A DNA stretch of 64,000 nucleotides from JBKCUI01 sp052161605 (GTDB taxonomy: Bacteria; Planctomycetota; Planctomycetia; Pirellulales; Pirellulaceae), in NCBI GenBank assembly GCA_052161605.1, contig CP197409.1, one strand, 5' to 3'. The notes below the pieces were generated by a model. The model made no database searches. It saw nothing but the letters and a program-made list of their open reading frames with translations, and was not told the DNA's origin. A program made the position numbers and the translations under genes. Below, piece by piece: positions 43,428-52,078 of the stretch (the first letter of the stretch is position 1; the number at the start of each line of letters is the position of its first letter).

Positions 43428-44699
43428 TTATTGCCAAGCGGGTAAAAAATCGCTCGTGCTTCTCGAATCATAGCTGCATGCCTGTGAAACCATCTTCGTA
43501 ACGAGCGCAAGCTTGTCGGCGGAGTCGCAATAGATCTCAGCAATTGGGTCCCCTTTGCAGAGAACCGTGCCGAGCGGTGCAAGCCACTTGATTCCCACCC
43601 CGTGGTTGATGAGCTCTCCTGCAACCTTGCGTCCACCGTTCATTTCAATCACTGCATAGCCAACTTGGCTCCCGTCGATAGCTGTCAAAACGCCCTCTCT
43701 TTGTGACGTAACGACATGCTTGGTTTCGATTCGCAACGGTTCTGACAGGCGGCCACCTTGGGCTGCGACCATCTGCTCGAATCGCTCGTAAGCTGCTCCA
43801 CTGTCCAAGTACCCGTTCAACCGGACACGCACAATCTCGAGAGACTCTGCCGGTTCATATTGATGAATCGATCTTGCCGCGAGCTCCACGGAAAGAGCAC
43901 GTACGGTCCTTGGCCCCGAACATTTTAGCACATCCATGGATTCTAAAACCTCAACTGCATTGCCGATCATCTGTCCAAGCGGCTGGTCCATATCTGAGAT
44001 GAGCCCTGAGGTTTTTATGCCAAACTGATTTCCGACGTAGACCAGTTCCTGCAACAACAATTCGGCACGCTTCACATCTGGCTGAAAGCTACCACTCCCA
44101 ACCTTGACATCCAAGATCAGTGAATCCAAATTCTCGGCGATCTTTTTGGACATGATGCTGGAAACAATCAGAGCTAGTGAGGGAACAGTAGCCGTCACGT
44201 CTCGCAGCGCGTAGAGTTTCTTGTCTGCGGGAGCAATCGTTTCCGTCGCACCAGTGATCACACAACCGATCGCGTTCAATTGGCTTCCAATCTCTTCGTT
44301 CGACAAGTTGGTTCGAAAACCAGGAATGGCTTCTAGTTTATCGAGCGTACCGCCCGTGATACCGAGGCCGCGGCCGCTGATCATGGGAACATCGTAGCTG
44401 TCTAACGCTAACAACGGGGCGATGATCAGAGACGTTTTATCTCCCAAGCCCCCACTGGAATGCTTGTCGATTCGAGGCCGCTCGCCGCGAGGAAGCCGCT
44501 CACCTGATTGGACCATGGCTTCTGTCAGATCGAACACTTCTCGGCGCGTCATCTTCTTTAGAAAAATCGCCATCGCCAGAGCGGCCATTTGGTAGTCTGG
44601 GATTTCTCCCTTTGCGTACCCAGCCACCATGAAGTGAATTTCGTCCGACGAAAGCCTGCCACCGTCTCTCTTTTTGGAAATGATGCTGGCGGGTATCAA
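43428..44699 (-). CDS. deoA: Pyrimidine-nucleoside (thymidine) phosphorylase
   Basis: 423 residues, the normal length. Signature KHSSGGLGDKTSLIIAPLLA in the N-terminal part and SGRGLGITGGTLDKLEAIPG, which hold the phosphate- and nucleoside-binding residues; the helix with KKLYALRDVTATV follows. It splits pyrimidine nucleosides into base and ribose or deoxyribose 1-phosphate. It lies 59 nt downstream of lnt in the same direction, beyond a duplicated 15-bp segment. The start at ATG 44699 (MIPASIISKKRDGG) is the conserved one. Confidence 0.95.
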   Translation of the reverse strand: MIPASIISKKRDGGRLSSDEIHFMVAGYAKGEIPDYQMAALAMAIFLKKMTRREVFDLTEAMVQSGERLPRGERPRIDKHSSGGLGDKTSLIIAPLLALDSYDVPMISGRGLGITGGTLDKLEAIPGFRTNLSNEEIGSQLNAIGCVITGATETIAPADKKLYALRDVTATVPSLALIVSSIMSKKIAENLDSLILDVKVGSGSFQPDVKRAELLLQELVYVGNQFGIKTSGLISDMDQPLGQMIGNAVEVLESMDVLKCSGPRTVRALSVELAARSIHQYEPAESLEIVRVRLNGYLDSGAAYERFEQMVAAQGGRLSEPLRIETKHVVTSQREGVLTAIDGSQVGYAVIEMNGGRKVAGELINHGVGIKWLAPLGTVLCKGDPIAEIYCDSADKLALVTKMVSQACSYDSRSTSDFLPAWQ

Positions 44700-44730
44700 G
44701 TTGTGTATCCTCTAGAAAATCGCACTCGAA

Positions 44731-44760
44731 GTGTCTTACTGTGCTGTGTCTTACTGTGCT
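44731..44760. repeat. Exact 15-bp tandem duplication before deoA
   Basis: GTGTCTTACTGTGCT occurs twice in a row (44731-44745 and 44746-44760) between lnt and deoA; the second copy overlaps the lnt stop codon. It is a recent small duplication with no further structure. Confidence 0.8.
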
Positions 44761-46495
44761 AGTCTTCGCGTCGCTTCATCCACATCCCGAACAACGGAAA
44801 GATGCCACGCGACAAATAAACCAACAATAACCATTTTACAGGCCCGTCACCCAAGCGTTGCCATAATCCCTTTCTGCCGTCAGGAATCGGTTCAGCGACA
44901 AGATAGCCTTCTTCAAAGCGTTCCAACCGTTTCTGAACCCGACCGCTCCCATCGATCCAAGCCGAGATGCCGGAGTTGGCGGCTACCAAAACAGGACGCC
45001 GATTTTCTACCGCAACCAAGATGGCATTGTTCAAATGATGATCCAAGATGCTAGAACCGCGAAACCAAGCGTCATTCGTTAAGTTTACCAGGATGTCGGG
45101 GGATCGGTTTTGCCGTTCCAACTCGGAGACTTGGCGTTGAATAAAATGTGGCACCACATCCTCAAAGCAAACGCTCGGAGCTACGTAGGTGCCAGAGCTA
45201 AGTCTCCAGCAGACGAATCGATCGCCAGTCCCCATCGGGCCGATTCCGAACAAGGCTTGCAGATTGGGGAAATGATATAGAATCGGAATATACTCACCGA
45301 ACATGACCAGGTGCCGCTTGCCATAGAACTCCGGAGCTTCCTTGTTTGGATCGATCAGCAAGGCAGCGTTGAGGACTCGGGTTTGCGAATCACGAACCAT
45401 GATGACACCCCCTCCCGCTATGAGTGGTGGCTGCTGGATCAAGTTGCGGAACAAGCTTCTCGCTTGTTGAACATACGCCTCGTCGAAAAGTTCTTTTCGC
45501 TCGCGAGTCTCCTCCAAGGTTATATCGGGGGCCAACGTGCTCTGCCCGTCCCACTCCATCCATGACGCACCGACCCCGTAAGCACTTTCTGGCCACAAGA
45601 TAGCATCAAACTCGATATCAGCGTTTTCCTCTATTGCTTGTTGGGTGAGTCGAGCGTACGCGATCCAGGAGTCTTCGAGCTGCGACAGCGAAACATCGAA
45701 CATGGTTGGCATGTTCGACTGGACGAGCAGGTAATTACCCAGCGGTTTGATAGGCGCCATGGATTGCAACCGGCGATCATAGCTGTTTAACGACCACATC
45801 GACCAGAAGATCCAAGTGACGCAGAAGAGTAGAGCGACAATGTTCGACCAGCTCACCAGCGGACGCGAACTACTAAGCTCCCGAGACCTTCGTTGCCATG
45901 CGGGGGGCCTTGCGGATAGCACCATAGTGCCAATCGTGGCTCCGGTCAGCATCACCATAAAGCTAACACCGTAGCCTCCGAAAGCAGCCGCTACTGGTAA
46001 CAGATGGGGCCATGGCGTCTGCGAGTGTCCGAGCATGCAAGCGGAAAAGCCGGTCAGCACATAGCCCCGAGCCAATTCGGTTGCTGTCCAAGCCACGGCG
46101 AGCGAGAACGGAATGGCGGCATTCGTTCGGTACACTAGCCAACGAGCGATACCTATCGCGATGGGGATATACACGGCCACGTACAAGCTGAGTGCGATCC
46201 ACCCTGCGTACAAGGGCCAGAACGCGAGTCGTATTCCTTGCAGCAATGCTAGCCACATTAACGACGAGACGATCCAAATCCGCAGATAGTCTCGCCGCTG
46301 AAACCTCGCTGGTATGCATACTAGAGCAGCGAAGAAAAACGAAGCAACGTAGGCCGCCCAAGGTTGCTTGCAGGGAGGAAGCGATAACCAGTAGAAAAAA
46401 CAGGCGAGTGCAGCATAAAGCCAGATCCACCGTCGCTGCCCCCGCATAGAATCATCCGAGACCGGGGCTGAAGCCGCGGGCTGGGCGTCTGACAT
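44759..46495 (-). CDS. lnt: Apolipoprotein N-acyltransferase
   Basis: 578 residues. Several N-terminal membrane helices (WLYAALACFFYWLSLP, YVASFFFAALVCIP, IALSLYVAVYIPIAIGIA and more) are followed by a nitrilase-like domain with catalytic Glu in DAILWPESAYG, Lys/Glu region GKRHLVMFGEYIP and Cys in APSVCFEDVVP. It attaches the third acyl chain to lipoproteins in the inner membrane. The ATG at 46495 lies 4 nt past the prs stop; an in-frame ATG at 46522 would overlap prs. The operon order is glmU-like, prs, lnt, deoA. Confidence 0.93.
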   Translation of the reverse strand: MSDAQPAASAPVSDDSMRGQRRWIWLYAALACFFYWLSLPPCKQPWAAYVASFFFAALVCIPARFQRRDYLRIWIVSSLMWLALLQGIRLAFWPLYAGWIALSLYVAVYIPIAIGIARWLVYRTNAAIPFSLAVAWTATELARGYVLTGFSACMLGHSQTPWPHLLPVAAAFGGYGVSFMVMLTGATIGTMVLSARPPAWQRRSRELSSSRPLVSWSNIVALLFCVTWIFWSMWSLNSYDRRLQSMAPIKPLGNYLLVQSNMPTMFDVSLSQLEDSWIAYARLTQQAIEENADIEFDAILWPESAYGVGASWMEWDGQSTLAPDITLEETRERKELFDEAYVQQARSLFRNLIQQPPLIAGGGVIMVRDSQTRVLNAALLIDPNKEAPEFYGKRHLVMFGEYIPILYHFPNLQALFGIGPMGTGDRFVCWRLSSGTYVAPSVCFEDVVPHFIQRQVSELERQNRSPDILVNLTNDAWFRGSSILDHHLNNAILVAVENRRPVLVAANSGISAWIDGSGRVQKRLERFEEGYLVAEPIPDGRKGLWQRLGDGPVKWLLLVYLSRGIFPLFGMWMKRRED

Positions 46496-46499
46496 TGTG

Positions 46500-47465
46500 C
46501 TAGCCGATTGAATTTTCGCCATCCGAGAACATTTGGCTGATCGAGCGGTTTGAGTGAATGCGTCTGATGGCTTCGGCCAACAGCGGTGCTACCGTTAGAA
46601 CGTGGATCGTCTCCAAGCGTTTTTCAGGCGGGAGCGGAATAGTGTTGGTTATTACCAAGGAATCGATGGGGGCTTTCCGAAGATTGTCGATCGCCGGCCC
46701 GCACAGTACTCCGTGCGTTGCCGCCAAGTGAATTTCTTTCGCTCCCGCATCGCGAACCAGTTTGGCCGCACCGCAGATCGACCCACCCGTGCTGATCATA
46801 TCGTCGAACATGAGGCAAATCTTGCCTTCGACCGGGCCTCCGATGATGTTCTTCTGTTGAACTTGCAGTGCATTGTCGCGAACCTTGTCGACGATCGCCA
46901 GTTGGCCACCTATGCGTTTCGAGTGGCCCATGGCTCGTTTAATGCTTCCTTCGTCGGGACTGACAACGACGATTTCATTGGGGTCCAGCGATCGGCTTTG
47001 AAAGTAGCTCGTCAGAACCGGTCCCGCATAAAGGTGGTCAACCGGCACGTCAAAGAAGCCTTGGATCTGAGGAGCGTGCAAATCCATCGTTAGGACGCGA
47101 TCCGCGCCCGCTCGCGTAATGACGTTGGCAACGAGTTTTGCGGTGATCGGAGTTCGCCCCTCATCTTTACGATCTTGCCGTGCATAACCGAAGTAGGGGA
47201 TGACCGCTGTGATTCGGGCGGCGCTGGCCCGTTTGCACGAGTCAATCATGATGAGCAATTCCATCAGATTGTCGTTGACTGGCGGACATGTCGGTTGTAC
47301 GAGATAAACATCTCGGCCCCGCACGTCCTCTTCGATCTTGCAGAAATTCTCACCATCGGGGAACTTGCCGAGCGAAACCGAACCGAGGTCGAGGTGTAGA
47401 AATGCGCAGATGTCTCGAGCAAGCTGCGGATTAGCGCGACCGCTGAAAATCTTTAGTTCTCGCAT
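46500..47465 (-). CDS. prs: Ribose-phosphate pyrophosphokinase
   Basis: 321 residues. Class I PRPP synthetase: FSGRANPQLARDI, FPDGENFCKIEEDVRG, the flexible loop YARQDRKDEGRTPITAKLVA, DLHAPQIQGFF and the PRPP-binding CLMFDDMISTGGS. It makes PRPP for nucleotides and amino acids. It overlaps the uridylyltransferase gene by 13 nt. In many bacteria glmU and prs are neighbours, which fits. Confidence 0.96.
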   Translation of the reverse strand: MRELKIFSGRANPQLARDICAFLHLDLGSVSLGKFPDGENFCKIEEDVRGRDVYLVQPTCPPVNDNLMELLIMIDSCKRASAARITAVIPYFGYARQDRKDEGRTPITAKLVANVITRAGADRVLTMDLHAPQIQGFFDVPVDHLYAGPVLTSYFQSRSLDPNEIVVVSPDEGSIKRAMGHSKRIGGQLAIVDKVRDNALQVQQKNIIGGPVEGKICLMFDDMISTGGSICGAAKLVRDAGAKEIHLAATHGVLCGPAIDNLRKAPIDSLVITNTIPLPPEKRLETIHVLTVAPLLAEAIRRIHSNRSISQMFSDGENSIG

Positions 47466-48211
47466 TTGTACCCCAACTCCTTCATCTTCGCTTCGACCAT
47501 TGCCAACTCATCGATCGTGTTGATACTCAACGACTCGCATTGTTCCAAAAGTGGTTTTGCCTCGACTCTCTTCCCTTCCTTTAAAAGCAAAGCCGGGCAG
47601 TCTGTGAGATAATACTCCCCTTGGGAATTATTGTTACCCAGTCGGTCTAATGCCCAAAGCAATGCATCGCGTCCGAAAGCGTAGGTGCTCATATTGACCT
47701 CGCAGATTTCCTTTTCCGCGTCCGAAGCGTCCTTCTGCTCGACGATTCGCTCGAATCGGCCTTCGGAATCGCGAACGATCCGTCCTAGTCCGAATGGGTT
47801 GTCCTTGAGGAGTGTCCCTAGCAAACAGTCCCATGAACCAGCATGAAACTCATCGATGAGTCGTTTGATCGAGGTGGCCTGGATCAGTGGCGAGTCACCG
47901 GCCACTACTAAAACGGGTCCGTCGTTGCCCGCAGCCAGTTGCCCCTTACACATTTGGACCGCGTGGCCGGTACCTAACTGCTCCGCTTGTGTGGCAAACT
48001 CTACACCCTTTCTCCCGCCAATCTCCTCGCGGACCAGGTCCTCGCGGTAGCCGACGACGGCGATGGTTCGTTCGACTCCGGCACATGTCAGCGCGTCGAG
48101 AACCCAATGGATCATGGGGCGTCCCAAAACGGGGAAGAGCACCTTGGGCAGCTCGCTTTTCATGCGAGTCCCCTTCCCGGCGGCTAGGACAACAGCGGTG
48201 GCTTTATTCAT
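47453..48211 (-). CDS. GlmU-like N-acetylglucosamine-1-phosphate uridylyltransferase, nucleotidyltransferase domain only
   Basis: 252 residues. The pyrophosphorylase domain is complete: VVLAAGKGTRMKSELPKVL, EQLGTGHAVQMC, VLVVAGDSPLI and EVNMSTYAF. The left-handed beta-helix acetyltransferase domain of bifunctional GlmU is missing, and the gene ends normally (KMKELGYKCEN). It would make UDP-GlcNAc, but GlcN-1-phosphate acetylation must come from elsewhere; in planctomycetes such stand-alone forms exist. It is the first gene of the operon with prs, lnt and deoA. Confidence 0.9.
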   Translation of the reverse strand: MNKATAVVLAAGKGTRMKSELPKVLFPVLGRPMIHWVLDALTCAGVERTIAVVGYREDLVREEIGGRKGVEFATQAEQLGTGHAVQMCKGQLAAGNDGPVLVVAGDSPLIQATSIKRLIDEFHAGSWDCLLGTLLKDNPFGLGRIVRDSEGRFERIVEQKDASDAEKEICEVNMSTYAFGRDALLWALDRLGNNNSQGEYYLTDCPALLLKEGKRVEAKPLLEQCESLSINTIDELAMVEAKMKELGYKCEN

Positions 48212-48444
48212 GAAATGTCAAAATACGTACGTGCATATTGGACGGAGAAGCGTTTCCCGAGCGTTTCCCGGCCGCTGAACTTCAAATAACGTCCGGAAAG
48301 ACGCACATCTTGCCAGATTTTGGCCGAATATCATAGGTCGGAGGATGGATTGGTAACAAACATTGACGAATTTCGGTCGGATGGTTACGATTTTTCCTTC
48401 TACTTTCATGACATTTTGCCGCAATCTCTAGGACTAGAACGAAC

Positions 48445-48624
48445 ATGGCTGGAACCGAACGTCAACGAGAAATCCGTCGTCGCCGCACTCGCAGGAAGAA
48501 ATTGACTCTCCTGCATAAGAAGGCAGAGAAGTCGAGCAAGCAAGAAAAGCTGGTTATCGCTGACAAAGTCCGTCGCTTAACCCCAGGTGCTGAGCAACTG
48601 ATCAAGGCTTGGAAGCTCGTCTAG
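48445..48624 (+). CDS. DUF6800 family small basic protein
   Basis: 59 residues, very basic: MAGTERQREIRRRRTRRKK, then helices with KKAEKSSKQEKLVIADK and the tail LTPGAEQLIKAWKLV. It is the small planctomycete protein family DUF6800, probably an RNA- or ribosome-associated protein. No strong ribosome site (GAACGAAC before the ATG). It is a separate gene between glmU-like and ridA. Confidence 0.8.
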   Translation: MAGTERQREIRRRRTRRKKLTLLHKKAEKSSKQEKLVIADKVRRLTPGAEQLIKAWKLV

Positions 48625-48679
48625 TTTCCGTGTTGCTTACCTGCATTAATCAATGACTTACAGGGTTTGGTGATTTCCG

Positions 48680-49030
48680 ATGGCAGATCCGATCCGTTAC
48701 GGTGTTACCAAGCGTTGGTCGGATGCTGTCGTGGTGGGAAACCTCGGTTTTTTTGTCGAGGTGCCTGACGATCCAGAACAGTCAGCGCTAGTGCAGTTTG
48801 AATCCGTTCTGGCTCAGGTTGCCCAAAGGTGTCAGGAGATTGGCACCTCGCATTCTCATTTGGTGCAAGTGTTGATCTATTTGCCCTACCCAGAGGATCT
48901 GCCTCTGTTCAACGAGCTTTGGGATCGATGGTTACCTGAGGGTTGTGCGCCGACTCGGGCATGTACGCATCCTCCACTGGCCGACCCTCGGTACCGAGTT
49001 GAACTCGTTGTAACGGCTTATGTGCCGTGA
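48680..49030 (+). CDS. RidA/YjgF family protein
   Basis: 116 residues. The fold is evident: VVVGNLGFFVEVP at the N-terminus, the helix LVQFESVLAQVAQRCQEIG, VLIYLPYPEDLPLFNELWDRW and the C-terminal CAPTRACTHPPLADPRYRVEL with the substrate Arg. RidA deaminates reactive enamine or imine intermediates. The residue pattern RACTHPPLADP differs from canonical RidA (RSCVEVAALP), so it belongs to a divergent subfamily. It ends just before a palindrome shared with the minus-strand triplet. Confidence 0.85.
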   Translation: MADPIRYGVTKRWSDAVVVGNLGFFVEVPDDPEQSALVQFESVLAQVAQRCQEIGTSHSHLVQVLIYLPYPEDLPLFNELWDRWLPEGCAPTRACTHPPLADPRYRVELVVTAYVP

Positions 49031-49038
49031 GCGGGGGA

Positions 49039-49061
49039 GGAAGTTTAAAAACTTCCACTAC
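49039..49061 (-). repeat. 18-bp gene-end palindrome, copy a
   Basis: GGAAGTTT-AA-AAACTTCC (49039-49056), flanked on the minus strand by GTAGT. It lies right behind the stop codon of the gene 49062-50066 on the minus strand. See copies at 56904, 63121, 63873 and 63927. It may act as a bidirectional terminator between the convergent genes. Confidence 0.7.
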
Positions 49062-50066
49062 TTATTGAGCGGTCGAGGAAGAACCGTTCGGTGAGGCACC
49101 GATCGAGACACCGAATGGAAGCGGTCGGGCGGCGCACAGAAAACCCTCTGGAAACAGCATGTCTTTCAACTTACGAAAGGCGCCGAAACTGTCCGGATAA
49201 ACCCAAACCGTGACCGTTGTGTTTTGGTTCTGGTGCATAGCTAGTTCGGCCCGCAACCGACCTCCCGTGCTGATCGATTGCTCGACCGTCTCCTTGAGTA
49301 CATCTGGCTCGGGCGTCAAGATAAAGCGGTCCAGTTCGATTAGCCGCCCCATCGCGGCCCTGGTTCCGTCGCTCATCATGCCGGTCTGGCTTTTGAGGGT
49401 ATACTTCATTGTAAAACCACCAATTGGACCCAACTCGTTGGTAAAGCGATCACGTTGCGTGTTGCGTTCCGCCGCATTACGGGCTTGCCTCTTCAAGGTC
49501 TCCACCAATTCATTCCAGGGGATAACCGTTACCATGTTATTGGTCATCATCACATGGATCTCATGGCCGAATACTGTCTTGGCCATGGGGGTAGGAAGGT
49601 GATGCAATACGATGGGTGGGACCTCATCGTCAGGTAGCGTCCCCTGTTGTTCCATCAGCTCTGCAAGCTGACGTTCAAGCTCGCTGAGTTCGCGTTCGAT
49701 TTCGAACTTTTTTCGCTCGTCTGCGGACAAGTCTTCGAGCTGATTCTCGATTTGGCTTTTTGCCAGGTTAACTTGATCCAGAGTGAGCATTCGCTCGTTG
49801 GATCGGTAGGCCAGTTCCATTTCGTAGCGTTGCATGTCGGCCGCTTGCTTGGCCAGATCGTCGTCGAGTCTCTGAGCAAGTTCGAACGGGGCTTTTGCAT
49901 CCTGCCGTTGGTTTTCGATTTCGTTTTGAACGATTTCGCGAGCGGTCGAGTAACTGCGGGCACCGACCACAACAACCAGAATGATCAGGATCCCGACCAG
50001 ATTGGCGATGGTGTCGAGAAAGCTGTCTTCTCCGTTTTGCGTTTCTTCTTGATGGCGACGTCCCAT
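49062..50066 (-). CDS. MotB/ExbD-like protein with channel aspartate
   Basis: 334 residues. One N-terminal membrane helix, FLDTIANLVGILIILVVVVG, with D18 at the position of the proton-carrying Asp of MotB/ExbD. A long coiled coil (residues ~40-135, with ELSELERQLAELMEQQ) leads to a periplasmic-type domain (residues ~150-320). It overlaps neither neighbour: 8 nt separate it from the 667-residue gene. Together with the ExbB-like gene it forms a putative ion-driven machine. The ionic Asp is present in this subunit only. Confidence 0.8.
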   Translation of the reverse strand: MGRRHQEETQNGEDSFLDTIANLVGILIILVVVVGARSYSTAREIVQNEIENQRQDAKAPFELAQRLDDDLAKQAADMQRYEMELAYRSNERMLTLDQVNLAKSQIENQLEDLSADERKKFEIERELSELERQLAELMEQQGTLPDDEVPPIVLHHLPTPMAKTVFGHEIHVMMTNNMVTVIPWNELVETLKRQARNAAERNTQRDRFTNELGPIGGFTMKYTLKSQTGMMSDGTRAAMGRLIELDRFILTPEPDVLKETVEQSISTGGRLRAELAMHQNQNTTVTVWVYPDSFGAFRKLKDMLFPEGFLCAARPLPFGVSIGASPNGSSSTAQ

Positions 50067-50074
50067 AGCTGCCT

Positions 50075-52078
50075 TTAGTTCTTCGGTAACTGTAGAGGAA
50101 CTATTTTGAGTTCAACACCACTTCCCTCGAGCAACCGCTCCATCCGGCCAACGCTTAGCTGTGCGTCACTGGCTTGGTGGATTTCGACGGTTGGGACCCA
50201 AAAGCCGCCCGGCACCGATGGTCCCCAAGCATCGACTCTCGATCGAATCGCTTTCGCCAAATCGTCGGCAGCCGCCTGTGGACCACGATCTTGATGAAGA
50301 ATTGTGGCCTCGATCTCCATTTTGGAGGAATCAGCCATTACCAGCCACTTGTCCTTGAGCGCGACAATCTTGATGGTGCGCGTTACCGGTGTCGCTTTAC
50401 CCTCCGCTTTTGCTTGGGCCCAATTGCGCCCTGCACTTACGGAAATCGGTTTGAGATCACCATCGGCACTTACATGTCGGGCTCGGGATCCTTGGTTGGA
50501 TGCGTCTTGGGAATGATTATCTGTTGCGGTTTTCTCATCGCCACTTTGTTGGTTCACGCTCTGCGGCAGAGGAGTTGTCTGTGACGAATCACGCTGATCC
50601 CGGAAATCGGTGGCTTGACTGCCGGTCAAATCGAGACTGTTGCTGCCAGAAGAACCGGCTGACATTCCCGACTGACTGGAGCCAGCGGACATGGCCTGCG
50701 CACCTCCTGCAGAATCCGTGCTTCCCGAGAATTGGTCGGGTCGGGTTTGGCTCCCTCCGGCAGCACTTCCCCCCGCAACACCACCTTGTTCCCCGCTTTC
50801 GGAGCCGGAATCTCCGAACGCTCCTTCGCCCATCGACGAACGATCCAATGCGGAACCAGATTGCAATCCGCTAGAACTCAGGCCGGAGCCTTGACCGCTG
50901 GACAACGGCTCTGATCCCACGGGGAGGTTTTTTCCGTCAGTTGCGATGCCGGAGGGGATAGAACCGGCACCGGCACCTTGTGAGCCACCGGAACCGCCGC
51001 TTCCGCCACCTTGAAATCCCACGACGGGCGAAACCATCTTCCAATCCCCTTCGGAAACGCCGTCGAGCCGGCTACTCCCAGAGCTTGATCCGGAACCAAA
51101 GTCGGAACGCATGGAGCTGTTCGATGAGGACGGATCGTCCCAAGAGTCTAGGCTGAGCTCTTGTTCCCGCGCGAGCCGTGGATTAGCCAAGACCAGCGCT
51201 CTCTGCCTTTGTTTAGCATCCTCGACGGCACTTACTAAGGTTTTCTCTAAGCCAGGAATCCCCGGAGGGAAAGCTAGTTCCATCGAATCCTCGACCAACT
51301 CGTAACCGAATTGGTCATCCCAACTACTCATCGCAGCTCGCGCTCGTGCATACGATTCGATCCCATCCGGTCTAATGATGAGGAGGGGGTACGGTGGCTG
51401 TGTAAATCCGTAGTTCGCATCTCGCTCCGAGTAGGCATTTCTGAGAACGCGAAGTGCGGTTGCCAATGGGTTACCAGGGCCTGGTGGAGTCAAGTCCTTG
51501 ATGTCGATCTTGATTCCCTCGGGCTGAATAATGACATGTTCTTTGGTACATTCTATATAGACCGGTCGACGGGTGGTCCCGCTCCGCCCAGTGTAAGGCA
51601 TGATGGCAAACGCGGGGCGGCGATCTTTTTTGTTAGCAATCTCTTCTTCGATTTCTTGCTTTTTGTCTTCGATAGCCCGCTTGAGATCCTCAATTCGCTT
51701 TTCCTTTTGCTCAATCGTCAGCTCCCCTTCGCTGTTTTTTTCGGTGAGCTCCCTCAGGCCTTGTTCTAACGACTTAAGCTCATCCCTCAGGCGTGCAATG
51801 TGGTCTTCGATTTCCTGAAGTGCTTGGCGTCGCTTCTCAACGTCTTTCTTCATCTCCTCGCGTTGAAAGGCCAGTTCGTTCGACAGCGCCTTGATTTGGT
51901 TCGACTCGTCTTTGGCTTCTAGTAAGGCAAGTTCAGCTTCACGCTTCGCCGAGGCGTGAGAGCTGGTCACGGAAATGGCAAGCACCATGATCAGAGCACC
52001 GATGGTACAGAGAAGCACCGCCAAGAAGGGAAACAAGGCCGGCGCCATGGTATCGCTACGGCGCTTGCGGCGACTCAT
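50075..52078 (-). CDS. ExbD/MotB-like membrane protein with Ser/Gly-rich linker; no channel Asp
   Basis: 667 residues. N-terminal helix FPFLAVLLCTIGALIMVLAI with no acidic residue, so it cannot carry the proton alone. Coiled coil at ~45-150, a folded part at ~165-250 (RRPVYIECTKEHVII), a low-complexity linker at ~310-560 rich in Ser, Gly and Gln (SGSGSSSGSSRL) and a C-terminal domain at ~560-667 (TIKIVALKDKWLVMA). Its start overlaps the ExbB-like gene by 4 nt (ATGA). The pair of one Asp-containing and one Asp-lacking partner is unusual for ExbD- or MotB-type stators. Confidence 0.75.
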   Translation of the reverse strand: MSRRKRRSDTMAPALFPFLAVLLCTIGALIMVLAISVTSSHASAKREAELALLEAKDESNQIKALSNELAFQREEMKKDVEKRRQALQEIEDHIARLRDELKSLEQGLRELTEKNSEGELTIEQKEKRIEDLKRAIEDKKQEIEEEIANKKDRRPAFAIMPYTGRSGTTRRPVYIECTKEHVIIQPEGIKIDIKDLTPPGPGNPLATALRVLRNAYSERDANYGFTQPPYPLLIIRPDGIESYARARAAMSSWDDQFGYELVEDSMELAFPPGIPGLEKTLVSAVEDAKQRQRALVLANPRLAREQELSLDSWDDPSSSNSSMRSDFGSGSSSGSSRLDGVSEGDWKMVSPVVGFQGGGSGGSGGSQGAGAGSIPSGIATDGKNLPVGSEPLSSGQGSGLSSSGLQSGSALDRSSMGEGAFGDSGSESGEQGGVAGGSAAGGSQTRPDQFSGSTDSAGGAQAMSAGSSQSGMSAGSSGSNSLDLTGSQATDFRDQRDSSQTTPLPQSVNQQSGDEKTATDNHSQDASNQGSRARHVSADGDLKPISVSAGRNWAQAKAEGKATPVTRTIKIVALKDKWLVMADSSKMEIEATILHQDRGPQAAADDLAKAIRSRVDAWGPSVPGGFWVPTVEIHQASDAQLSVGRMERLLEGSGVELKIVPLQLPKN

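Noticed and set aside
50174..50584. A 136-codon plus-strand frame inside the 667-residue ExbD-like gene
   Set aside because: It is antisense to a gene with clear membrane helix, coiled coil and overlaps with its neighbours.
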